Source of the DNA: an uncultured Spirochaetaceae bacterium
GTDB taxonomy: Bacteria > Spirochaetota > Spirochaetia > Sphaerochaetales > Sphaerochaetaceae
Direction of reading: 5' to 3'
DNA: 46,329 nucleotides
NCBI GenBank assembly: GCA_944390015.1
Contig: CALXOL010000018.1
Location: 1 to 46,329 of the forward strand
Every line of letters begins with the position of its first letter. Position 1 is the first letter of the stretch. The notes beneath the pieces are model-generated. The model did not search any database. It was not told the DNA's origin and saw only the letters and a program-made list of their open reading frames with translations. Made by a program: the position numbers and the translations under genes. Positions 34,213 to 41,608 of this stretch are shown in pieces.

Positions 34213-35307
34213 TCAATGATCAACTTTTAAAGAATCTGTATCCAAGTCCGTAAGTGTTTCCATCATACTTACATTCACGTAATAACTATCTCTTCCTATA
34301 CGGATCTTCGCTAGGAGATTATCTGAGGTAAGAATATCAAGGTATTTCCTTGCAGTAAGATAGGAAACACCAAGCTTCTCCTTGAGAATCCCTATTCTTG
34401 AATATGGATAGGAGAACAGGACATTTATCAAATCTTGGCTATAAAACGATGGATGGTTATCCCGTATTCTGTGTTTATACTCCATCATCATGGTTTTAAG
34501 AGAAGTCACAAGATCTCTTGTCAGCCTGGATGTGCGAATAACCCCTTCCAGCATGAAGAGTACATATTTCTCCCACTGCTCTGCACTGCCGGAATCCCTG
34601 ACAGACTGAAGATATCTGTAATACAATCCCTTGTTGATGTTGATATACCTAGACAAATACAATACCGGATAATCCAACAATCCCTCATGTAGCAGATAAA
34701 GTATATTCAATATCCTACCCGTTCTTCCATTGCCATCGTAAAATGGATGTATACTTTCAAACTGATAATGCAATATTGCCATCTTAACCAATGGGTCTGC
34801 TTCCCAAGCTGAATCATCATTGAAGTAGAGTAAGAAATTATCCATTAAAGCAGGAAGTTCGTCAGGCATTGGCGGCTCATATACAATCTCATTCGTTCTA
34901 TCATTCACCAAAGCAGTACCGGGAAGCTTACGCAATCCCGCATTATTGCACTCGATAGTAGCCTGTATTTCTTCGATACAACTAAGAGAAAGGATTTTCC
35001 TTTGACTGTATATATGATATCCACGCATTATAGCATCAACATAATGAAGTACTTCCTTTGTAGCTGTTTTTATCTCAGAAAACTCTGGGTTGGCTATAGC
35101 AGTATAGATATCTGCATGTGTCGTGATTATGTTCTCTATCTCTGAGCTGTCCTTGGCTTCCTGAAGCGCAAGTGTATGCACAAGCACAGCTTGGTTTGGG
35201 ATTGAAGCACATATGCCATTGAGAAGCGCCAGCTCTCTATGGGCGGCAATCAACTTCTTAAGAATCTCTGTTGTTTCAAAATTAAAAGATACTGGTAATT
35301 TATTCAT
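34213..35307 (-). CDS. Fic-domain protein with Fic_N and winged-helix parts
   Basis: This is about 364 residues from MNKLPVSFNFET. The Fic_N-type N-terminal domain includes AHRELALLNGICASIPN and the inhibitory-helix motif SSEIEN (S54, E58, N59), which normally blocks ATP binding. The catalytic motif HPFYDGNGRTGR (187-198) is complete, including the histidine. The C-terminal third contains a winged-helix-like FSYPYSRIGILKEKLGVSYL. Such proteins AMPylate target proteins; targets are unknown. An upstream in-frame ATG (35346) would add 13 residues. It sits alone between OMP1 and OMP2, in reverse orientation to both. Confidence 0.88.
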   Translation of the reverse strand: MNKLPVSFNFETTEILKKLIAAHRELALLNGICASIPNQAVLVHTLALQEAKDSSEIENIITTHADIYTAIANPEFSEIKTATKEVLHYVDAIMRGYHIYSQRKILSLSCIEEIQATIECNNAGLRKLPGTALVNDRTNEIVYEPPMPDELPALMDNFLLYFNDDSAWEADPLVKMAILHYQFESIHPFYDGNGRTGRILNILYLLHEGLLDYPVLYLSRYININKGLYYRYLQSVRDSGSAEQWEKYVLFMLEGVIRTSRLTRDLVTSLKTMMMEYKHRIRDNHPSFYSQDLINVLFSYPYSRIGILKEKLGVSYLTARKYLDILTSDNLLAKIRIGRDSYYVNVSMMETLTDLDTDSLKVDH

Positions 35308-35418
35308 GGTACGTACTCTTAAACAGTATCTGGCACAAACCATCACAAGTCAATAATATTTATAAATTTCATTATATTTTTATAATTTAAATTAAAAAAT
35401 ATATGTAAATCTGAAAAT

Positions 35419-35515
35419 ATTGCACTTGAACTAGCTCTTTTTTCTGTTTTTATTGCAGTTTGGAAACTTAATTTTTCTATTTTATTGCAGTTGGAGAAAA
35501 AGTACTGTATGTACT
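35419..35515 (+). repeat. Three 32-33-bp direct repeats upstream of fic1
   Basis: The gap between fic1 and OMP2 (35308-35664) holds AT-rich DNA, these repeats and the OMP2 leader hairpins. ATTGCACTTG (35419), ATTGCAGTTTGG (35452) and ATTGCAGTTGG (35484) are spaced 33 and 32 bases, and the second and third share TTTTATTGCAGTT exactly. The period matches the arrays before the ATPase genes, but the word differs. The array lies 112 bases before the start of the divergent fic1. Confidence 0.6.
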
Positions 35516-35533
35516 TACTATCATTGATTGTTC

Positions 35534-35660
35534 AATCAGAGAGTTATTTTTCTGATTAAAAAAATTAAACAATATCATAGAAAATAACAGCACTTTACAC
35601 TTCATCATCTATATAAAAGTGCGGTTATTCCTATTAAAATCCTCGCTTTTCATGCCGAGG
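35534..35660 (+). promoter_or_regulatory. OMP2 leader hairpins
   Basis: Three stem-loops occur in order: AATCAGA/TCTGATT (35534-35557), GCACTTT/AAAGTGC (35590-35622), and CCTCG/CGAGG (35641-35660). The last places the GAGG of the ribosome binding site in its 3' arm, five bases before the OMP2 ATG. The exact promoter is not clear. Confidence 0.6.
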
Positions 35661-35664
35661 AAGT

Positions 35665-36777
35665 ATGAAAAAGATACTTACAATTCTTACAGTTGCACTT
35701 CTCGCATGTACAACTGTATTCGCAGCTTTAAATGTAAGTGGTGAGTTCGAAGCAGGTTACAAGTTTTCCTTTATAGATGGAAAATATGCCGCTGAAAGCC
35801 AGGATGCAAAAGAAGGTAAATTCGTATTAAAGGTTACAGATGATGCAAACATCTGGACAATCAACATCAAGGCTCTTGATAAGCTTGATTCAAGCAACAA
35901 GCTTGATGGAAACCTTGCACTCGACTTAGACGCTCTTCTTGCTGCAAACGGCGTTGATATGGGCGATGTAAGCCTTGCACTCAGCATCGGTAACAACAGT
36001 GCAATGACAGCACTTTCTGCTTACAATGATGTAACAGGTGATGCTGGATACAAGTTTAAGAATAACGGAAACTACTCAACAGAACTTGCTGTAGGATATG
36101 GCGATTACATCCAGACAAAGATTGCATTCGACCCTGTTGCAACTGTAAAGGATTTAGATGGTAAGGTTAAAAAAGAGGGAAATGGTTCTTTAGTACTTAG
36201 TGCAATGACTGCTCCTGTTGATGGAGTTAAGGTATCTCTCGCATATTCACGCGATGCTATCATCTATGCAAAGGGAAGCGATGATAATGCTATCTATGCA
36301 GTAAACGCATTTGGCGGTGCTGTTGATTTAAATGTTGGCGCTCTTGCTGGTCTTGACTTCGACCTTGGTGTAAGCGTTTATGACAACTACGGTTGGGGCG
36401 GTACAAGTGTAAAAAATGAAACAACGGAAAAGTTGGAGCCAAAAGGAAAAGCATACAATGCATTAGCAGCTGCTGTTTATGGTGGTGTTGATGTAGTTGA
36501 TGCATTTGTTGAGTTCAGAGTTGATAGTAACATTGATGCTAAAGCAGTTACAACTGTTGGAATGAAATCACAGGTTAACTTCAACGTAGTAGAGAACCTC
36601 GGACTTGATGTGTTCTTCAATATCGGCAATTTTGATGAATTCAAGTCAACATATGAGGTCGGCGGCGATGTTTCCTATACACTCTCTGGTGTAAAGTTCG
36701 CAGCAAACCTCAAGTATGCTGGAGATACAGGAAATGGTGTATTCTCAATCACACCAAAGGTTGTTGTAACATTCTAA
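35665..36777 (+). CDS. Outer-membrane barrel protein, paralog OMP2
   Basis: This 370-residue protein has the same signal peptide as OMP1, and 89 identical bases from the start codon (35665-35753). The mature protein ends ITPKVVVTF with terminal Phe. Shared blocks are TALSAYNDVTGDAGYKFKNN, VYGGVDVVDAFVEFRVD and NVVENLGLDVFFNIGNFDEF. The segment around residues 155-175 (DLDGKVKKEGNGS) and one near 250 (NETTEKLEPKGKA) are specific to this copy and are probably surface loops. A leader hairpin hides the ribosome binding site. The 3' flank is nearly identical to that of OMP1 through the terminator. Confidence 0.85.
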   Translation: MKKILTILTVALLACTTVFAALNVSGEFEAGYKFSFIDGKYAAESQDAKEGKFVLKVTDDANIWTINIKALDKLDSSNKLDGNLALDLDALLAANGVDMGDVSLALSIGNNSAMTALSAYNDVTGDAGYKFKNNGNYSTELAVGYGDYIQTKIAFDPVATVKDLDGKVKKEGNGSLVLSAMTAPVDGVKVSLAYSRDAIIYAKGSDDNAIYAVNAFGGAVDLNVGALAGLDFDLGVSVYDNYGWGGTSVKNETTEKLEPKGKAYNALAAAVYGGVDVVDAFVEFRVDSNIDAKAVTTVGMKSQVNFNVVENLGLDVFFNIGNFDEFKSTYEVGGDVSYTLSGVKFAANLKYAGDTGNGVFSITPKVVVTF

Positions 36778-36800
36778 TAGTTATCAACTATCTACTTATG

Positions 36801-36825
36801 CCGGATCCATATGGGTCCGGTTTTT
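36801..36825 (+). terminator. OMP2 terminator (family type)
   Basis: CCGGATCC (36801-36808) pairs with GGGTCCGG (36813-36820), then TTTTT. Confidence 0.92.
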
Positions 36826-36946
36826 AATTTTAGTTTTCAGAAGATATTCTTCTATTTTCATATACCATTCAATTTCTGATTATAAAATATATATTCTCTT
36901 CAAATTTTGACTTGAATATTTAATCTTTCTCTTCTATCTTTTAATC

Positions 36947-38050
36947 ATGAGCAGCATATATATCTGGCAGAGAGATGACTGGCCATCATTTACATGGGAT
37001 ATCGAGAAGCTATTACCACTCCTTTATGACACGGTAAGAAAGGAATCTCTTTTTCTTGGACGTATCTCTTCATTAAACAATGAAGTGAAAGAGTCATCGT
37101 TTTCAAATGCTCTTACCGATGAAATCATTTCATCAAGTGCGATAGAGAACATCACTCTTAAAAGAGATTCTGTCCGCTCTTCCCTATTAGCTCAATTAGG
37201 TTTCGATAATCAGGGGAAAACAAATTCCGATCATTATATAGAAGGTGCTGTAAGTATAGCTCTTGATGCCGTTAACAATAATGATATGATGCTGACGAAA
37301 GAGAGGCTTTTCGGATGGCATTCCATGCTGTTTCCAAATGGATTATCTGGGGGAAAGAGAATCATTGTTGGAAACTGGAGAAAAGGCGACATGTATGTCG
37401 TCTCAGGAAACCTCGGGAAAGAGATAATCCATTATGAGGCTCCTCCTGCAGAAAGAATCGATAAGGAAATTGATACTTTTCTTTCCTTCATAAATGAGAA
37501 TAATGATGTGAATCCTTTAATCAAAGCTGCGGTTGCGCATCTATGGTTTGTGACAATCCATCCATTCGGGGATGGCAATGGAAGAATTGCAAGAACCATA
37601 TCTGAAATGCTCTTAGCAAGAGCGGATGGAATGAGACAAAGGTATTACAGCTTATCTGCAGAGATCATGAATAACAGGAAAGCATACTATGATGTTCTTG
37701 AATACAGCCAGAAGAGCACACTGAATGTTACGAAGTTCATAGAATATTTCTTGAAAACACTTCAAGAAGCAATAGCAAGAGCAGATGAGAAAGTAAGCCA
37801 TACATTATCAAAAACGGCTTTCTGGGATTCTATCAGGCTGATACCTCTTAATGAGCGTGAGGTCAAACTTATAAACAAGCTGTATGATGGCTTTGAAGGA
37901 AAGTTGACTACGGAAAAATGGGCAAAACTTGCAAAATGCTCCCACTCTACCGCATTAAGGGATATCAAGGATCTGATAGAAAAAGGCATCCTTGTTGAGG
38001 ATGGCTGCAAAAGCAAGAACACAGGATATCTTTTAAAGCAAGTCCCATAG
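36947..38050 (+). CDS. Fic-domain protein with DUF4172 N-terminus
   Basis: This 367-residue protein begins MSSIYIWQRDDWPSFTWDIEK, the DUF4172 opening (aromatic Q-x-x-W-P-x-F-x-W). The inhibitory motif is SSAIEN (S63, E67, N68), followed by the typical LKRDSVRSS. The catalytic motif HPFGDGNGRIAR (205-216) is intact. The C-terminus has a winged-helix-like segment (KWAKLAKCSHSTALRDIKDLIEKG). It is presumably an AMP-transferase with built-in autoinhibition. The last two codons and stop (CCATAG) lie inside the first unit of the downstream 33-bp repeat array, so the present 3' end may have been created when that module arrived. Confidence 0.9.
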   Translation: MSSIYIWQRDDWPSFTWDIEKLLPLLYDTVRKESLFLGRISSLNNEVKESSFSNALTDEIISSSAIENITLKRDSVRSSLLAQLGFDNQGKTNSDHYIEGAVSIALDAVNNNDMMLTKERLFGWHSMLFPNGLSGGKRIIVGNWRKGDMYVVSGNLGKEIIHYEAPPAERIDKEIDTFLSFINENNDVNPLIKAAVAHLWFVTIHPFGDGNGRIARTISEMLLARADGMRQRYYSLSAEIMNNRKAYYDVLEYSQKSTLNVTKFIEYFLKTLQEAIARADEKVSHTLSKTAFWDSIRLIPLNEREVKLINKLYDGFEGKLTTEKWAKLAKCSHSTALRDIKDLIEKGILVEDGCKSKNTGYLLKQVP

Positions 38051-38142
38051 AAAAATGTGATTCTCTCCTTATTATTCGCCTAGAAAAGTGTAATATTTCT
38101 ATTGTTATTCCCATAGAAAAGTGTAGACTTACTATATGGAAA
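38044..38142 (+). repeat. Array A: three 33-bp repeats before the broken ATPase
   Basis: Units start at 38044, 38077 and 38110. The cores are CCCATAGAAAAATGTGATT, CGCCTAGAAAAGTGTAATA and CCCATAGAAAAGTGTAGAC. Units 1 and 2 also end alike (TTATT). The first overlaps the stop of the upstream Fic gene and the last runs into the ATPase start codon at 38136. Confidence 0.75.
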
Positions 38143-38766
38143 GATTTATATACAAAGAACTTATTGCATGAAAAAAACAGCAAGGAAAGAAAACCATTAA
38201 TACTTGAGAGTGCCCGACAGGTTGGAAAGACTTGGATTCTCAAGGAATTCGGGAAAAAAGAGTACTCAAAACTTGCGTATATAAACTGTGATAATAATGC
38301 CCAGATGAATTTGCTGTTCTCTGATTTCGATACTTCAAGGCTAATCAGAGGATTCTCTGCAATCTCAGGAGTAACGATAACACCTGATGATACGCTATCG
38401 TTCAGGATGAGGTGCAGGAAGTTCCACTCGCCATCACGACATTAAAATACTTTCAGGAGAATGCGCCTGACTATCATATAGCAGTTGCAGGATCTTTCCT
38501 TGGAATACTTTTGCACGGAGGAACGGGCTTCCCTGTTGGAAAGGTAGATAGTCTTACGTTATACCCTCTATCTTTTTCTGAATTCATGCTGGCCAATAAC
38601 AAAAAACACCTTTTAGATGCTTTGAGAGATTATAAGTTCGTTGAAACAAAACAGTGAACTGAAAGGAATGAGGTTCTCCATGGCTCCATACGAGGAGCAG
38701 GAAAACATAATAAACATTCCCCTGCTTTTTGCTAAAGAATACTTAAAAATGTTAATGAAAGAATAG
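38136..38766 (+). pseudogene. DUF4143-type AAA ATPase, frameshifted and internally deleted
   Basis: The frame opens MERFIYKELIA, shifts at an A7 run (38171-38177) and continues KERKPLILESARQVGKTWIL with an intact Walker A. It shifts again near 38395-38400 (one base lost in CTATCG), then reads QDEVQEVPLAITTLKYFQEN (Walker B region) to ALRDYKFVETKQ. The central and nuclease-like part, about 240 residues, is missing. A third frame from 38659 supplies the C-terminal end (KGMRFSMAPYEEQENIINIP) up to the stop at 38766. Three independent lesions make it non-functional. It belongs to the group typically beginning MERKIYKxLLxWK, a different subgroup from the two intact ATPases downstream. Confidence 0.88.
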
Positions 38767-38822
38767 TTTAAAACTACTAACCCGTACTGAACTCTATTCT
38801 TCATTCTTTAAGTAAAATTCCA

Positions 38823-38863
38823 ATAAAACATTCATAATTCCTCGCTTTTCATGCCGAGGAAGT
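38823..38863 (+). promoter_or_regulatory. OMP3 leader with ribosome-binding-site hairpin
   Basis: CCTCG (38840-38844) pairs with CGAGG (38855-38859), five bases before the ATG, covering the GAGG ribosome binding site. From 38823 into codon 8, 65 bases are identical to the OMP4 region. Confidence 0.65.
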
Positions 38864-39925
38864 ATGAAAAAGATACTTACAATTCTTTTAGTAGCTATTC
38901 TCGCTTCTGCTACTCTCTTTGCTGTAGACATCAGCGGAAGATTCAGAGCTGGTTACACATTTAATTTCAATGAAGGTGTTACTGTAACTGAATGGAAGTC
39001 AGAGGAAGCAAAGTTCACATTCAAGGTTTCTGATGATGCAGGAATCTGGACAATCAACATCAAAGATTTCAGAGGAGATCTTGATTCAAACGATAAACTT
39101 GGTGCAAACCTCTCTCTTAACATGGCCGCTCTTCTGGCTGATAATGGTGTTGATCTTGGTGACGTAAGCCTTGCTGTAAGCATTGGAGCTAACGACCAGA
39201 TGACAGCTCTTTCTGCATATAATGATGTTACAGGTGATGGTCTCTTTAAACTCAAGAATGACGGCCTGCATTCAACAGAAATCGCAGTTGGCTATGGTAG
39301 CGTCATCCAGACAAAGATTGCAGTCGATCCTACTTCTGAAGTAACAAAGAAGATGCCTCTTGTTGTCAGCGCAATGACAACTCCAGTTGAGGGTGTAAGC
39401 CTCTCTGTTGGTTATGCATATAATGGATATATGTACACTGCGAATAAAGCAGCCTGGGGAACAAAAACGGAAGGGTCTGTTGATCATGGTGTAACAGTAG
39501 CTACTAACGTTAACGTTGGAACACTCGCAGGCCTTGATTTCGACCTTGGTGTAACAGCTTATGACAACATTGGATTTGTTGGAAAGGATAGCACATACAA
39601 TAGCTTCGCAGCAGCAGTTTATGGCGGCGTAGATGTTGTTGATGCATACTTCGAGTTCAGAATGGACAACACAAAGGATGCAGATGTTGCTGCTGATAAC
39701 GTATTCGGAATGAAATCTCAGGTTAACTTCAACGTAGTTGAGAACCTTGGTCTTGATGTATTCTTCAACATTGGCAACTTTGAGACAGTTGGTGAAACAT
39801 TCGAAGTTGGAGGAGATGTTTCTTATACAGTCTCTGGTGTAGAGTTTGCAGCTAACCTTAAGTATGCTGGTGGTGGTGATGAAGCTGGATTCTCAGTTAC
39901 ACCAAAGGTAATCGTAGTATTCTAA
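38864..39925 (+). CDS. Outer-membrane barrel protein, paralog OMP3
   Basis: This is 353 residues. The signal MKKILTILLVAILASATLFA is the most diverged of OMP1-OMP4; only the first 24 bases match. The mature part begins VDISGRFRAGYTFNF and ends VTPKVIVVF. It shares with OMP4 the block TTPVEGVSLSVGYAYNGYMY and DHGVTVATNVNVGTLAGLDFDLGVTAYDNIGF, so OMP3 and OMP4 form a subgroup apart from OMP1 and OMP2. The interior differs between copies mainly around residues 180-200. The leader hairpin is present and the terminator is of family type. Confidence 0.85.
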   Translation: MKKILTILLVAILASATLFAVDISGRFRAGYTFNFNEGVTVTEWKSEEAKFTFKVSDDAGIWTINIKDFRGDLDSNDKLGANLSLNMAALLADNGVDLGDVSLAVSIGANDQMTALSAYNDVTGDGLFKLKNDGLHSTEIAVGYGSVIQTKIAVDPTSEVTKKMPLVVSAMTTPVEGVSLSVGYAYNGYMYTANKAAWGTKTEGSVDHGVTVATNVNVGTLAGLDFDLGVTAYDNIGFVGKDSTYNSFAAAVYGGVDVVDAYFEFRMDNTKDADVAADNVFGMKSQVNFNVVENLGLDVFFNIGNFETVGETFEVGGDVSYTVSGVEFAANLKYAGGGDEAGFSVTPKVIVVF

Positions 39926-39952
39926 GCTTTAGAAGAGATAAGATTTATCTGA

Positions 39953-39978
39953 CCGGATCCGTTTGGGTCCGGTTTTTT
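39953..39978 (+). terminator. OMP3 terminator (family type)
   Basis: CCGGATCC (39953-39960) pairs with GGGTCCGG (39965-39972), then TTTTTT. The sequence between stop and stem differs from that after OMP1, OMP2 and OMP4. Confidence 0.92.
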
Positions 39979-40001
39979 GTTTGAAAAAACAAGTATAATT
40001 A

Positions 40002-40097
40002 GCTCATTTTTTAGTAGTTAAATTCAATTATTCGCTCTTTTTTTAGTGATTCTTGATAGATATTCACTCATCTTTTAGATTATTATTGAATTATTTC
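40002..40097 (+). repeat. Array B: three 32-bp repeats before the first intact ATPase
   Basis: Units start at 40002, 40034 and 40066. Cores are GCTCATTTTTTAGTAGTTA, GCTCTTTTTTTAGTGATTC and ACTCATCTTTTAGATTATT. The junctions read ATTATTCG, ATATTCA and ATTATTTC. The array ends 25 bases before the ATPase ATG at 40122. Confidence 0.65.
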
Positions 40098-40121
40098 TTC
40101 TCTGGTAATAGAATATCTTAT

Positions 40122-41468
40122 ATGTACTTAAAAAGGAAAATTGATGACTATTTGGAACAGTGGAAAAACAATTCCGATAGAAAGCCTTTAATCATTAAAG
40201 GATCCAGACAGGTTGGCAAAACGGAATCTGTCCGTAATTTTGCAGCTAAGCACTATTCCAGTTTCATAGAAATCAATTTCGTAGAAGAGCCGTATTACGC
40301 TTCAATAGTCGAGCGAGGTTATAAAACAGATAACATAATCAAGGCAATCTCCTTTATTGATCCTGACAAGAGATTCATTGCAGGAGAAACACTGATTTTC
40401 TTTGATGAGATACAGAATTTCCCTGACATAGCAACAAGTTTGAAATTCTTCAAGCAGGATGGCCGCTTTGATGTAATCTGTAGCGGTTCACTTTTAGGAA
40501 TAAACTACCATACGATAGAAAGCAACAGCGTGGGATATAAAACAGATTATGAAATGAATTCTTTTGATTTTGAAGAATTCCTATGGGCTAACGGAAGAGA
40601 AGGAGATAGGGAGAACATTCTTTTCCATATGCATAATCTTAATCCGTTCTCTCAGCTGGAACTTGATATCTACAACGATTTATTCATGTCATTTTCCATT
40701 CTTGGAGGGATGCCGGAAGTAGTACGCAATTATGTGGAAAAAAAGACTTTTGAAGGATCCCTTGCAACACAGAAACAGATTCTACTTGATTACAAGGAAG
40801 ATATCAAAAAATATACCAAGGGTATTGAGCAGACTAGGATTCTAAACGTATTCAACAGTATTACACCCCAGCTTGCGAAAGAGAATAAGAAGTTTCAGAT
40901 ATCAAAAGTTGCAAAAGGCGCAAAATCAAATGATTACTGGGGCTGTGTTACCTGGCTGGAGCAATCTGGAATAGTAAAGCTATGCCACAATCTCAACTTC
41001 CCTGAACTGCCATTAAAAGGCAATGCAGATGAAGATACCTTCAAAATATACTTCTCTGATGTAGGCATCTTGATAGCAAGCCTGGATGATGAGGCCCAGG
41101 ATGATTTAAGAACAAATAAAAACATGGGAATATATAAAGGGGCAATTTACGAGAACATTGTTGCAGATGCTTTTGCAAAGGAAGGATATGATCTCTTCTA
41201 CTATAAGAAACCTGATTCCACTTTGGAAGAAGATTTCTTCATAAGAGGTAAATCACATCTCATTCCAGTCGAAGTCAAAGCAACCAACAGGAAATCTAAA
41301 TCGCTTATTACTTTGATAAAAAGTGAGAGGTATAAGGATATCGAAGCTGGAATAAAACTAACAACTGGAAATATAGGCGTTGAAAATAACATCTATACAT
41401 TCCCCTTATTCTGCGCGTTTCTGCTTAAAGAGTTCATACAGGATACGAATAGAAGTGATTTGTATTGA
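40122..41468 (+). CDS. AAA ATPase with C-terminal DUF4143 nuclease-like domain (first copy)
   Basis: This is 448 residues from MYLKRKIDDYLEQWKN, aligned with the start of the next gene; an upstream in-frame TTG (40053) would run into the repeats. Walker A is GSRQVGKT (27-34) and Walker B is LIFFDEIQNFP (91-101). SGSLLGINY is the sensor-like segment, and FEEFLWA follows. The C-terminal part has the nuclease-like LIPVEVKATNRKSKSL (E-x-K). Such proteins are abundant in anaerobes and their role is unsettled. No good ribosome binding site is visible. It lies between OMP3 and a second ATPase of the same subgroup. Confidence 0.9.
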   Translation: MYLKRKIDDYLEQWKNNSDRKPLIIKGSRQVGKTESVRNFAAKHYSSFIEINFVEEPYYASIVERGYKTDNIIKAISFIDPDKRFIAGETLIFFDEIQNFPDIATSLKFFKQDGRFDVICSGSLLGINYHTIESNSVGYKTDYEMNSFDFEEFLWANGREGDRENILFHMHNLNPFSQLELDIYNDLFMSFSILGGMPEVVRNYVEKKTFEGSLATQKQILLDYKEDIKKYTKGIEQTRILNVFNSITPQLAKENKKFQISKVAKGAKSNDYWGCVTWLEQSGIVKLCHNLNFPELPLKGNADEDTFKIYFSDVGILIASLDDEAQDDLRTNKNMGIYKGAIYENIVADAFAKEGYDLFYYKKPDSTLEEDFFIRGKSHLIPVEVKATNRKSKSLITLIKSERYKDIEAGIKLTTGNIGVENNIYTFPLFCAFLLKEFIQDTNRSDLY

Positions 41469-41477
41469 AAAGTACAA

Positions 41478-41576
41478 TTCGTCGTCAAAATCGATACAGA
41501 AGCCCAAATATTCGTCGTTAAAATCGATGTAAAAGGCTGATTATTCGTCGTTAAAATATTAAATTCTAGTTGTAAT
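41478..41576 (+). repeat. Array C: three 33-bp repeats before the second intact ATPase
   Basis: Units start at 41478, 41511 and 41544. Cores are TTCGTCGTCAAAATCGAT, TTCGTCGTTAAAATCGAT and TTCGTCGTTAAAATATTA. The first two match in 17 of 18 bases while the remaining 15 bases of each unit are largely unrelated. The array starts nine bases after the stop of the first ATPase and ends 32 bases before the ATG of the second. Confidence 0.82.
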
Positions 41577-41608
41577 TGCTTATATAATAGTATATTATAA
41601 ATTATACC

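Noticed and set aside
36841-36946. A repeat array upstream of the second Fic gene
   Set aside because: Several ATTC words occur, but their spacing is irregular (about 21, 26 and more), so no 32-33-bp period can be supported.
40053-40121. An earlier TTG start for the first DUF4143 ATPase
   Set aside because: The extra 23 codons are translated repeat-array DNA, and the second ATPase begins at the position matching ATG 40122.
38044-41576. The 32-33-bp arrays as CRISPR arrays
   Set aside because: Each has only three units, the conserved cores are degenerate, the variable parts are about 15 bases, and no cas gene is present.
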